A DNA stretch of 64,000 nt from contig CAZUGV010000002.1 of assembly GCA_964620425.1 (NCBI GenBank), forward strand, positions 186,001 to 250,000, in the 5' to 3' direction. This document shows, one piece after another, positions 44,224-52,092 of this stretch (the stretch's first letter is position 1; every line of letters begins with the position of its first letter). Source of the stretch: DASXUG01 sp964620425. GTDB lineage: Bacteria > Pseudomonadota > Gammaproteobacteria > Burkholderiales > Methylophilaceae. Below the pieces are notes generated by a model. The model was not told where the DNA came from and searched no databases. It saw nothing but the letters and a program-made list of their open reading frames with translations. A program made the translations under genes and the position numbers.

Positions 44224-46440
44224 ATGAATCTTGCTGCTGCAAACCCTCCTTTCGTTATCTTACAAGTCGCACTTGATGTGCCGCTGGATCGGCTATTTGA
44301 TTACCTTGATGGTGGCTTTCAAGTTAAAGTGGGGCAACGTGTGGTTGTGCCGTTCGGTCGCCGCCAATTAGTCGGTGTGGTGATAGCAAAAAGCAATGTG
44401 AGTGAGTATCCGCTATCTAAATTAAAGCAGATTATCTCAGTGTTTATACAAGAGCCAGCATTTACAAAAGAAACATTTAGTTTAATCAAATTTTGCGCAA
44501 ACTATTATCAATACCCGTTTGGGCAAGCACTATTAAACACGCTACCATCGCGTTTAAAACAAATCAAACCCGCTGAAGCACGTAAGCAGTATTTGTATGC
44601 TTTGACTGAGCAAGGTGCTGTATTCAATATTGAATCGCTACCAGCAAGAAAAATCGTGCTGCGTAAAGTCATGCAGCTTTTACTGGCGCAAACAAGTGCA
44701 ACAGAATCTGAATTGAGTGAAATCTCACCTACATGGCGCAAGGCTGTTCAAACATTACTTGAGTTGGATTACGTTACACGCAGCGAGGTACTGGCTGGAT
44801 TAAACACACGCCACGCTACACAAACATTGCCCCAACTTAATCAAGAGCAGAATGCTGCCGTGCAAGCGGTATTACTTCAGCGCGATACTTTTCAACCGTT
44901 TTTGTTGCACGGCATTACTGGTAGCGGCAAGACAGAAGTGTACATGCAGATTTTGCTGCAAATATTGGCGGAAAGTGACGGTCAAGCACTGGTATTAGTA
45001 CCTGAGATTAACCTCACACCACAATTGGAAAATCGCTTTAGACAAAGGCTGCCACATCTACCATTAGTTAGCTTACACAGCAATCTTGGAGATAGTGAGC
45101 GCTTGCAAAATTGGCGGTTGGCGCTATCTGGACAGGCAAGAATTATTATCGGCACTCGGTTAGCTGTGTTTACACCACTGCCAAAATTAAAAATTGTTAT
45201 CGTAGATGAAGAACACGATAGTTCGTATAAACAGCAAGACAGTATGCGCTATCACGCGCGTGATGTTGCCATGGTACGGGCGCAACGCGCCAAAGTGCCT
45301 ATCGTGTTAGGTAGCGCAACCCCTGCACTAGAAACATGGCAACATGCACAAACTCAAAAATATCAATTATTGAGCTTGAATCAGCGCGCGGTCAATCAAT
45401 CGTCATTGCCTGATATTCGTTGTATTGATACAACGAAGACGCAGTTAACGGATGGCTTTAGTCCGAGATTGATCGAAGCAATACGCGCAAGATTAAGCAA
45501 AGGCGAGCAGAGTTTACTTTTTATCAATCGTCGCGGCTATTCTCCAGTATTGCTATGCAATGCTTGTCATTGGATTGCACCATGCGCCCGTTGTAGCAGT
45601 CGTTTGGTCGTACATCTAAAACAAGGTCGATTACGTTGTCATTATTGTGGACATGAGCAAAAAATGGTTCGCCAGTGTCCAAGCTGTGGCAATGCAGATT
45701 TACACCCCACAGGGCAGGGAACCCAGCGTTTAGAGCAAACATTGCAGGGTTTATTTCCACAAGCGCGTATTCAACGTGTGGATCGTGATTCAACCCGCAA
45801 TAAAGATGCATTGACCGAGATTTTGTCAGCAGTGAATGCGAATGAAATTGATATTTTGGTTGGCACGCAAATGCTTGCAAAAGGGCATGACTTTCCAAAC
45901 TTAACATTGGTCGGCGTCATTGATACCGATAGTGCATTATTTAGCCCAGATTTTCGTGCTTCGGAACGACTTTTTGCCCAATTGATGCAAGTGTCTGGGC
46001 GGGCTGGGCGGGCAAATAAATCAGGTGAGGTGTTAATCCAAACCGCATTTCCTGACCATCAACTCTTTAATGCGCTGCAATTACAAGATTATGCATCGTA
46101 TGCAAAGTTACAAATTCAAGAACGTGAAATTACCGCTTTCCCTCCATTTGCTTACCTTGCTCTTATACGTGCAGAAGCCAGCCAATATGCGCTAGTACAA
46201 CAGTTTTTAAATGATGCAATGGCATGGGGAAGAGATTTGAGTAATGACGTGATGATCTATGACCCACTGAGACCGCACATGGAAAAATTAAAAGGCATGG
46301 AACGTGGGCATTTGCTATTTCAAGCAAAACAACGCAGTGCCATGCAAATGCTACTTAAAAATTTGGTGCATCTGTTACGTGAGCACTCGCTCGCTAGTAA
46401 GGTTCGATGGTCGGTTGATGTAGACCCGATTGAGATTTAA
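44224..46440 (+). CDS. priA: Primosomal replication restart helicase PriA
   Basis: Superfamily 2 helicase that reloads the replisome at stalled forks. 738 aa. N-terminal 3'-end binding domain (FVILQVALDVPLDRLFDYL), Walker A GITGSGKTEVY near 230-240, DEEH box near 329, the zinc region with eight Cys between about 446 and 494 (CNACHWIAPCARC ... CHYCG ... CPSCG), and helicase motifs QMLAKGHDFPNLTLVGV and QVSGRAGRA (read MQVSGRAGRA). Complete and typical. Confidence 0.97.
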   Translation: MNLAAANPPFVILQVALDVPLDRLFDYLDGGFQVKVGQRVVVPFGRRQLVGVVIAKSNVSEYPLSKLKQIISVFIQEPAFTKETFSLIKFCANYYQYPFGQALLNTLPSRLKQIKPAEARKQYLYALTEQGAVFNIESLPARKIVLRKVMQLLLAQTSATESELSEISPTWRKAVQTLLELDYVTRSEVLAGLNTRHATQTLPQLNQEQNAAVQAVLLQRDTFQPFLLHGITGSGKTEVYMQILLQILAESDGQALVLVPEINLTPQLENRFRQRLPHLPLVSLHSNLGDSERLQNWRLALSGQARIIIGTRLAVFTPLPKLKIVIVDEEHDSSYKQQDSMRYHARDVAMVRAQRAKVPIVLGSATPALETWQHAQTQKYQLLSLNQRAVNQSSLPDIRCIDTTKTQLTDGFSPRLIEAIRARLSKGEQSLLFINRRGYSPVLLCNACHWIAPCARCSSRLVVHLKQGRLRCHYCGHEQKMVRQCPSCGNADLHPTGQGTQRLEQTLQGLFPQARIQRVDRDSTRNKDALTEILSAVNANEIDILVGTQMLAKGHDFPNLTLVGVIDTDSALFSPDFRASERLFAQLMQVSGRAGRANKSGEVLIQTAFPDHQLFNALQLQDYASYAKLQIQEREITAFPPFAYLALIRAEASQYALVQQFLNDAMAWGRDLSNDVMIYDPLRPHMEKLKGMERGHLLFQAKQRSAMQMLLKNLVHLLREHSLASKVRWSVDVDPIEI

Positions 46441-46590
46441 AAAAGGAAATACACAATCAAGTGTCTGCAATGTTTTTTTAGCTTGATCGTAATCTTCGAG
46501 TTAGCTCCGCTGGTTTGTACATCAGGAATTTTTCCCATAGGGTTTTAGGTTTTAGTCTTTAGAATTGACTAATGTTGAAAGTATTGATGA

Positions 46591-47952
46591 ATGAGTTTAC
46601 AGCTTAGATTAAATTTAATTATTACATCCTTATTGTTGGTAGTAATGCTAATTGGTGCTTGGGCAATGATGAAGAACGCTCGTGATGATGTGCGCGCGGA
46701 AGTTGCATCAACAGCGACATTGGCATTGCATTTGATTGATGCAGAAATTTTACATTACACCTCCGATTTTAGTTGGCTACATACGCCAGATAACGGCTCA
46801 TCCTCAATATTTAGGTTGAAAAGTTTAGAAAATATACGGCATCTAAAGATTGAGTTTTATGATTTGCACGGACGGTTGCGTGATAGTAATAAGCAAAATG
46901 AAAATGATCAATTGGTTGATTTACCCCCTCAATGGTTTTTTCATGCAATGGATATTACCTCTAATAGCATGCCAAGGATCAAGAGAAAGGTTTATGTGAG
47001 TGGTCGTTTTGTTGGGGAGTTGGTGGTGACACCTGACCCCAGATATGAGATTTCTGAGATTTGGCACGACACATTAGGCATGCTGGGCATGGTAGGTATG
47101 TTTTTTGTTTTTGTGAATCTGTTGGTGTATTGGGCTGTAGGTAAAGCGTTAAATCCAATTAGTCATATTTTAGGTGCTTTGACCTCAATTGAAGAGGGTA
47201 AGCTGGATGTACGCTTGCCTGATTTGGAGTTGCCAGAATTATCTGATATTGCAAAAAAATTTAATTTGATGGCGGATACGCTAGAAAAAACAATGCACAA
47301 TAATCGTCAGCTCACCCAGCAAATGATTCAATTGCAAGAAGTTGAACGTAAGGCACTTGCAAGAGATATTCATGATGAAATTGGGCAGTATTTAACGGCG
47401 ATAAATGTTGATGCTACCGTCATTATGGGGGCAAAAAGTTTAACACTGGTTCAAGAAAGCGCAAAAGCCATTAGCGATGTGGCAAAAAAAATGATGGATA
47501 TTGTGCGTGATATTTTACAGCGGTTGCGTCCAGATGCTTTGGATGAATTGGGTTTAGGTGCAGCGCTTTGGGAGCTTGTAGACGCATGGCGGCAGCGCAG
47601 CCGCGAGGTATCGACCTCTGTGAGTATTGCCAAAAACCTTGATAAAGTGGATGAAGTAACCGCTATTGCGGTATATAGAATCGTGCAGGAATCTTTAACT
47701 AATGTTTCTAAGCACTCCAATGCCAAGCGCTTGCGCTTAGAGGTCAAGAGTGAAAATAACGTAATCCACATTCATGTTGAAGATGACGGCAGAGGTTTTT
47801 CGGTGAATGTTAAAACCCAAGGCTATGGATTAGCAGGCATGCGTGAGCGTGTGCTAGGGTTGGGTGGAGAGGTTGCTATTAAGAGTGAGCTAACGCATGG
47901 GACATCAATTATGGTGAAGATCCCATTTCAAAATAAAGAGGTGTTGGCGTGA
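46591..47952 (+). CDS. NarX/LuxR-type sensor histidine kinase
   Basis: 453 aa. Two membrane segments (about 7-27 and 155-178) flank a ~125-residue periplasmic sensor region. A HAMP domain follows, then the HisKA_3 dimerisation domain with phospho-acceptor His261 in ALARDIHDEIGQYLTAI, and HATPase (VQESLTNVSKHSNAKRLRL, EDDGRGFSVNV, GYGLAGMRERV). It overlaps its response regulator by four bases. Signal unknown; proximity to xoxF (about 2 kb, one gene between) makes methanol or metal sensing a possibility only. Confidence 0.92.
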   Translation: MSLQLRLNLIITSLLLVVMLIGAWAMMKNARDDVRAEVASTATLALHLIDAEILHYTSDFSWLHTPDNGSSSIFRLKSLENIRHLKIEFYDLHGRLRDSNKQNENDQLVDLPPQWFFHAMDITSNSMPRIKRKVYVSGRFVGELVVTPDPRYEISEIWHDTLGMLGMVGMFFVFVNLLVYWAVGKALNPISHILGALTSIEEGKLDVRLPDLELPELSDIAKKFNLMADTLEKTMHNNRQLTQQMIQLQEVERKALARDIHDEIGQYLTAINVDATVIMGAKSLTLVQESAKAISDVAKKMMDIVRDILQRLRPDALDELGLGAALWELVDAWRQRSREVSTSVSIAKNLDKVDEVTAIAVYRIVQESLTNVSKHSNAKRLRLEVKSENNVIHIHVEDDGRGFSVNVKTQGYGLAGMRERVLGLGGEVAIKSELTHGTSIMVKIPFQNKEVLA

Positions 47953-48590
47953 GTCAGATGATTAGAGTGATGATGGCGGATGACCATTTGGTTGTCAGGT
48001 CTGGCTTAAAAAGATTGCTAGAACAAGATGGCACCATACAAGTAGTCGCTGAAGCGGACAATGGCGAAGTTGCTTATCAGGTATATGGAGAGAGTTTGCC
48101 TGATGTGGTGCTGATGGATTTATCAATGCCTGGCATGGGTGGGCTGGAGTCAGCAAGGCGTATTATCAAGCGTCATCCTACGGCTCGTATTATTATTTTC
48201 TCCATGCATGAGGCTGCTTCATTTGCAGCGCAAGCTTTGAAAGCAGGTGTCCGTGGGTATGTCACTAAAAATGGTGCGGCCAGTGATTTAGTGCGCGCGG
48301 TCACTGAGGTGGCGCGCGGCAAAACCTTTTTAAGTGCAGAAATCGCCCAAAAAATTGCCTTGCAAACGTTAATGGGCGATGACGATCCGTTACATCAACT
48401 ATCTTCAAGAGAGTTCGAAGTATTTAGGTTGCTAGCAGATGGCAAAAGAATTGAAGATGTGGCTGAGATGCTAAAAATCAGTCAAAAAACTGTGGCAAAT
48501 TATTACACAATGATTAAGCAAAAATTGGGCGTTTCCAGCCCAACTGAAATGGTGCGATTAGCAATACGCCATGGCTTGATTGATGGGTGA
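47949..48590 (+). CDS. LuxR/NarL-family response regulator
   Basis: 213 aa. Receiver domain with MMADDHLVVRSGLKRLLEQD, phospho-acceptor Asp57 (VVLMDLSMPGMGG) and the Lys in GYVTKNG; C-terminal LuxR helix-turn-helix LSSREFEVFRLLADGKRIEDVAEMLKISQKTVANYYTMIKQKLGV. Partner of the upstream kinase by ATGA overlap. Targets not visible. Confidence 0.94.
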   Translation: MSQMIRVMMADDHLVVRSGLKRLLEQDGTIQVVAEADNGEVAYQVYGESLPDVVLMDLSMPGMGGLESARRIIKRHPTARIIIFSMHEAASFAAQALKAGVRGYVTKNGAASDLVRAVTEVARGKTFLSAEIAQKIALQTLMGDDDPLHQLSSREFEVFRLLADGKRIEDVAEMLKISQKTVANYYTMIKQKLGVSSPTEMVRLAIRHGLIDG

Positions 48591-48632
48591 TGCCATATAA
48601 GAAGTGACTAACGCTTAATTTCAACAGGAAAA

Positions 48633-49463
48633 ATGAGAAAACATATGCTAAAAAAACGATTTCTAAATACCATTTTTGTTGCGCTCGTAGCTATTTCCGC
48701 TTTCGACGCTATGGCTGGCTTTGAAGAAGGAAAAACAGCTTTTGTCGCCCGTGATTTCGCAAAAGCATTAAAAGAGTTTAAGCCGTTGGCTGACAAAGGG
48801 GATATGAAGTCACAACATATTCTTGGCATGATGTACGATGAAGGTCAAGGCGTTAAGCAAGACTATGCGCAAGCGGCCAGTTGGTATAAAAAGGCGGCCG
48901 AGCAAGGTAATCAAGACTCTCAATATAATTTAGGTGTCATGTACGCTCAAGCACAAGGTGTGGAGCAAAGCGATGTGGAGTCGGCAAAATGGTTTTTAAA
49001 AGCAGCAAGTCAAGGGCACATCATGTCGCAATTTGCGATAGGGAGACTCTACACTGTTGGTCGTGGCGTAAAAGCAGATGGAGCGCTTGCCAATGATTGG
49101 TACAGAAAAGCGGCTGAACAGCACCATTACAAAGCCCAGCTAGCACTAGGTAAAAATTATTTGGATGGCAATGGGATTAAAAAAGACATTAAGCTTGCTG
49201 AATATTGGATACGCAAATCGGCAGAACAAGGCCATCATAAAGCTCAGTATGAGTTAGGCTTGCTTTACAAAGATGGCGTTGGTGTTAAGCAGGATGCTAA
49301 AGAAGCTTATATGTGGCTGGATTTAGCCGCAAAGCAAGATCACATTGGCGCACAGCAAGTGAGGGAGACACTATCAAAAACTATGAAAGCAGAAGATATT
49401 GCCGCCGCAAAATTAGCCACGAGTAATTGGGTGGCTAAGTTACCCGAAGTCAACAAGAATTAA
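48633..49463 (+). CDS. Secreted Sel1-repeat protein
   Basis: 276 aa. Signal peptide ending near AMAGFEEG, then about five to six Sel1 (TPR-like) repeats of ~36 residues: QHILGMMYDEGQGVKQDYAQAASWYKKAAEQGN, QYNLGVMYAQAQGVEQSDVESAKWFLKAASQGH and so on. Sel1 proteins act as adaptors; the client is unknown. It lies between the two-component genes and xoxF. Confidence 0.88.
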   Translation: MRKHMLKKRFLNTIFVALVAISAFDAMAGFEEGKTAFVARDFAKALKEFKPLADKGDMKSQHILGMMYDEGQGVKQDYAQAASWYKKAAEQGNQDSQYNLGVMYAQAQGVEQSDVESAKWFLKAASQGHIMSQFAIGRLYTVGRGVKADGALANDWYRKAAEQHHYKAQLALGKNYLDGNGIKKDIKLAEYWIRKSAEQGHHKAQYELGLLYKDGVGVKQDAKEAYMWLDLAAKQDHIGAQQVRETLSKTMKAEDIAAAKLATSNWVAKLPEVNKN

Positions 49464-49610
49464 TGGTAATCTGCAAGTATTCAAACATACCACACCTAAA
49501 AAGGTGTGGATTCCACCCTCTTTATCGCGTTCACGTTAGCCAAGAGCTCAGTTTGTTCTGGTAATTCCAAGTTTTACTTTATTGGTGCTGTCGCAATTCT
49601 GTTGAATTTC

Positions 49611-49644
49611 AAATAAAAAAACCACGCAATAAAATTGCGTGGTT
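49611..49644 (-). terminator. Minus-strand Rho-independent terminator in the xoxF upstream region
   Basis: Perfect 11 bp stem AACCACGCAAT/ATTGCGTGGTT with a 3-base loop (49620-49644), followed on the minus strand by a run of seven or more T. No annotated minus-strand gene ends here, so it may terminate a small RNA. Confidence 0.7.
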
Positions 49645-49707
49645 AAGGGGTTTGTAGCCTCAAATTAGTTAATTGGAGATTAACTGAGCATCACTATAAA
49701 CTTTCAG
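49612..49707 (-). ncRNA. Candidate small RNA antisense to nothing, upstream of xoxF
   Basis: From an inferred -10 TAAGAT (complement of 49714-49719), the minus-strand transcript would contain AGTTAAT-loop-ATTAACT (49667-49685) and then the strong terminator hairpin with T run. Size about 95 nt. The -35 is weak and there is no conservation data, so this is tentative. Confidence 0.3.
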
Positions 49708-49950
49708 TGAGCTATCTTACAAAGGATAAATCATGTGAAAACTCTAGGAAAATATCCCGAATAGTTTTAAGTATGATTTTTACTCAATACTGAAGTCAAC
49801 GTAACAAATTGATTGCCGCTGTAAAGCTCCCTTATGAAGTGCAGGCCGTATCTAATCCAATAGTTCCCGAAATATGCAGGAATTTATCACAACACTTTGC
49901 GGGAGCTACTCTCAATCATCTCATGTAGTGAAAGTCTATAGTGGCACCAC

Positions 49951-49984
49951 GTTGTGATTGTAATAAGTTGTAACAATGTGCAAC
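49951..49984. promoter_or_regulatory. Inverted repeat upstream of xoxF
   Basis: GTTG-TG-ATTGT on the left and ACAAT-GTG-CAAC on the right, with a central TTGTAACAA palindrome (49968-49976). It lies 32 bases before the xoxF ATG and is a candidate operator. Confidence 0.35.
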
Positions 49985-50015
49985 TAAACATGATTTTTAT
50001 AATAACGGAGGTTCT

Positions 50016-51917
50016 ATGAAACAAAATTGGACATTAAAAGCAATGTTTGCTGCTTTAAGTGCCATAGCCTTAATTGGTGTGGCGGGGCAAGCGTCTGCAA
50101 ACGAAGAAATTATTAAGCGTAGTAAAGATCACAATATGTGGGCTGCGCCAGGTCAAAACTTAGCGTTACAACGTCACAGTCAATTAAAAGACATCAATAC
50201 AAGCAATGCAAAAAACTTGCAAATGATTTGGTCTCAGTCATCAGGGACATTGCGTGGTCATGAAGGTCAGCCAGTTGTGGTTGAGCATAATGGTAAGCCC
50301 ATGATGTACATGGTTTCAGGTTGGCCAAATATTGTTCAAGCGCTTGATTTGAGCGATCCTGATCATCCAAAACAAATTTGGAACTACACCAAGAAAACAG
50401 ACCGTGATGAATCAGCTGTGCCACGCGCATGTTGCGATACGATCAACCGTGGTTTGAACTATGCAGACGGCAAAGTGGTATTTCATACTTTAGACGGCTT
50501 CTTGATTGCGTTAGATGCTTCTACAGGTAAAGAAATCTGGGTGACGAAACATGCCTACCCAGATAAGGGTGAAACACATTCAGGCCCTGCCATGGTGGCT
50601 GAAGGTTTAGTGATTGCTGGTTTTGGGGGGGATGAGTTTGCTGCACGTGGTCGTATGGTGGCTTATGATTTAAAAACTGGTAAAGAAGTTTGGAAAAAAC
50701 ATAGCAACGGTTCAGATGAAGATATTGGTATGACAAAAGACACCAATAAAGCTAATCCACACTATGGCGTTGCGGGTATTAATGTTGGTAAAACTTACCC
50801 AGGCGATGAGTGGAAAATCGGAGGCGGTTCACCATGGGCATGGTTTAGCTATGATCCAAAATTGCGTTTAGTGTATGCCGGTACAGGCAATCCAGGTCAC
50901 TGGTCTCCAGCTTACCGTTGTGGTTACACGGGCAAAGACTTGACGCATGAAAAATGTAATACAGTTGACCCAAAAACTAATGTTGGTGCATATGACAACA
51001 AATGGTCTATGACGATTATGGCGCGTGATATTGACACGGGTAACATGGTTTGGGCTTATCAAAAGACACCATTTGACCAATGGGACTACGATGGTGTGAA
51101 CGAAAACATCTTGGTGGATAACCTAGAAGTTGACGGCAAAAAACATGATGCTTTGGTTAACTTTGACCGTAACGGCTTTGCTTATGTATTAGATCGCAAA
51201 GACGGTACTTTGTTGCGTGCTAACAAGTTTGTGACTGTTAACTGGGCTGAAAAGGTTGATCTTAAAACTGGTCGTCCTGTAAAAGTCAAAGAACACTCAC
51301 CATTTGCGCGTGACGTAAATACACAAGCTTGTCCATCTGCAATGGGTGGTAAAGACCAACAACCAGCAGCAGTTGACCCTAAAGAGCCTAACGTGTTCTA
51401 CGTGCCAACTAACAACTGGTGTATGGAAGATGAACCACAAGAACGTACTCACACACAACAAGGTACTGTGTATGTATTCGCTAACGTCTATATGTACCCA
51501 GAAAAACCAGGCGTGACTGGTAAGTTCAAGAAGTTTGACGTGGTTTCAGGCAAGACTCTTTGGGAAATCCCTGATCCATATCCAAACTGGGGTGGTGCAT
51601 TAGTGACTGATGGAGGCTTAGCATTCTACGGTTCATTGGGTGGTGACTTCCGCGCAGTTGACCGTAAAGATGGCAAAGTATTATGGAGCCGTAAATTAGC
51701 TTCAGGCATTATCGGTAACCCAATTACTTACAAAATCAAAGGCAAACAATACGTGTCTGTATGGACAGGTATCGGTGGCTGGATTGGTCTTCCTGTAACA
51801 GCTGGCTTAGACATGGATGACAAATACGGTGCGATTGGTGCAACTGCAATGGCAAAAGCGTCTGGTCTCGACAAGATTCCTCAAGGCGGTGCATTGTTTA
51901 CATTCCGTGTTGATTAA
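50016..51917 (+). CDS. xoxF: Lanthanide-dependent PQQ methanol dehydrogenase XoxF
   Basis: Periplasmic quinoprotein oxidising methanol (and often formaldehyde). 633 aa; signal peptide ending near GQASA (residue ~28). Eight-bladed propeller; vicinal disulfide C139-C140 (PRACCDTINRG) over PQQ; and WDYDGVNE with D357 and D359. The second Asp is the extra lanthanide ligand of XoxF, where calcium MxaF has Ala. The family is secure; the Methylophilaceae context suggests clade XoxF4 (inference). GGAGG precedes the ATG, a strong terminator follows, and xoxJ and xoxG lie downstream. Confidence 0.95.
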   Translation: MKQNWTLKAMFAALSAIALIGVAGQASANEEIIKRSKDHNMWAAPGQNLALQRHSQLKDINTSNAKNLQMIWSQSSGTLRGHEGQPVVVEHNGKPMMYMVSGWPNIVQALDLSDPDHPKQIWNYTKKTDRDESAVPRACCDTINRGLNYADGKVVFHTLDGFLIALDASTGKEIWVTKHAYPDKGETHSGPAMVAEGLVIAGFGGDEFAARGRMVAYDLKTGKEVWKKHSNGSDEDIGMTKDTNKANPHYGVAGINVGKTYPGDEWKIGGGSPWAWFSYDPKLRLVYAGTGNPGHWSPAYRCGYTGKDLTHEKCNTVDPKTNVGAYDNKWSMTIMARDIDTGNMVWAYQKTPFDQWDYDGVNENILVDNLEVDGKKHDALVNFDRNGFAYVLDRKDGTLLRANKFVTVNWAEKVDLKTGRPVKVKEHSPFARDVNTQACPSAMGGKDQQPAAVDPKEPNVFYVPTNNWCMEDEPQERTHTQQGTVYVFANVYMYPEKPGVTGKFKKFDVVSGKTLWEIPDPYPNWGGALVTDGGLAFYGSLGGDFRAVDRKDGKVLWSRKLASGIIGNPITYKIKGKQYVSVWTGIGGWIGLPVTAGLDMDDKYGAIGATAMAKASGLDKIPQGGALFTFRVD

Positions 51918-51949
51918 TACCTTGTTTGAGTAGATAAGCATTTTCATTG

Positions 51950-51981
51950 GCAGGTGGTGCGAATAGCATCACCTGCTTTTT
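51950..51981 (+). terminator. Rho-independent terminator after xoxF
   Basis: GCAGGTGGTGC / GCATCACCTGC (one G-U pair), 5-base loop, then TTTTTC. It would separate high xoxF expression from the accessory genes. Confidence 0.88.
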
Positions 51982-52092
51982 CAATTTAGGGATGATTGAA
52001 AAAACCATGCGTTTTTTTCAATACTTCTTAACATTTTTGTAAGTATTCTGTCTTGTCTTAGTTTGATTTCCAGCCTTGAAGGAGTTTTAGAT

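Larger units (their letters stand above)
49464..50015 (+). other. 552-base intergenic region before xoxF
   Basis: No convincing ORF. It holds a hairpin just after the Sel1 gene (CCACACC/GGTGTGG, 49490-49509), a chain of three hairpins ending in a minus-strand terminator (49611-49715), and, near xoxF, an imperfect inverted repeat (49951-49984). The ribosome binding site GGAGG of xoxF is at about 50007-50011. No clear sigma70 or sigma54 promoter for xoxF could be fixed. Confidence 0.6.

Noticed and set aside
49490..49509. Hairpin CCACACC/GGTGTGG after the Sel1 gene as a terminator
   Set aside because: Stem is good but no T run follows on either strand; left as a plain hairpin.
49940..49960. 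Sigma54-like -24/-12 sequence (TGGCAC ... TTGTG) upstream of xoxF
   Set aside because: The -12 GC is missing and the spacing is off by one base, so it does not meet the sigma54 consensus.
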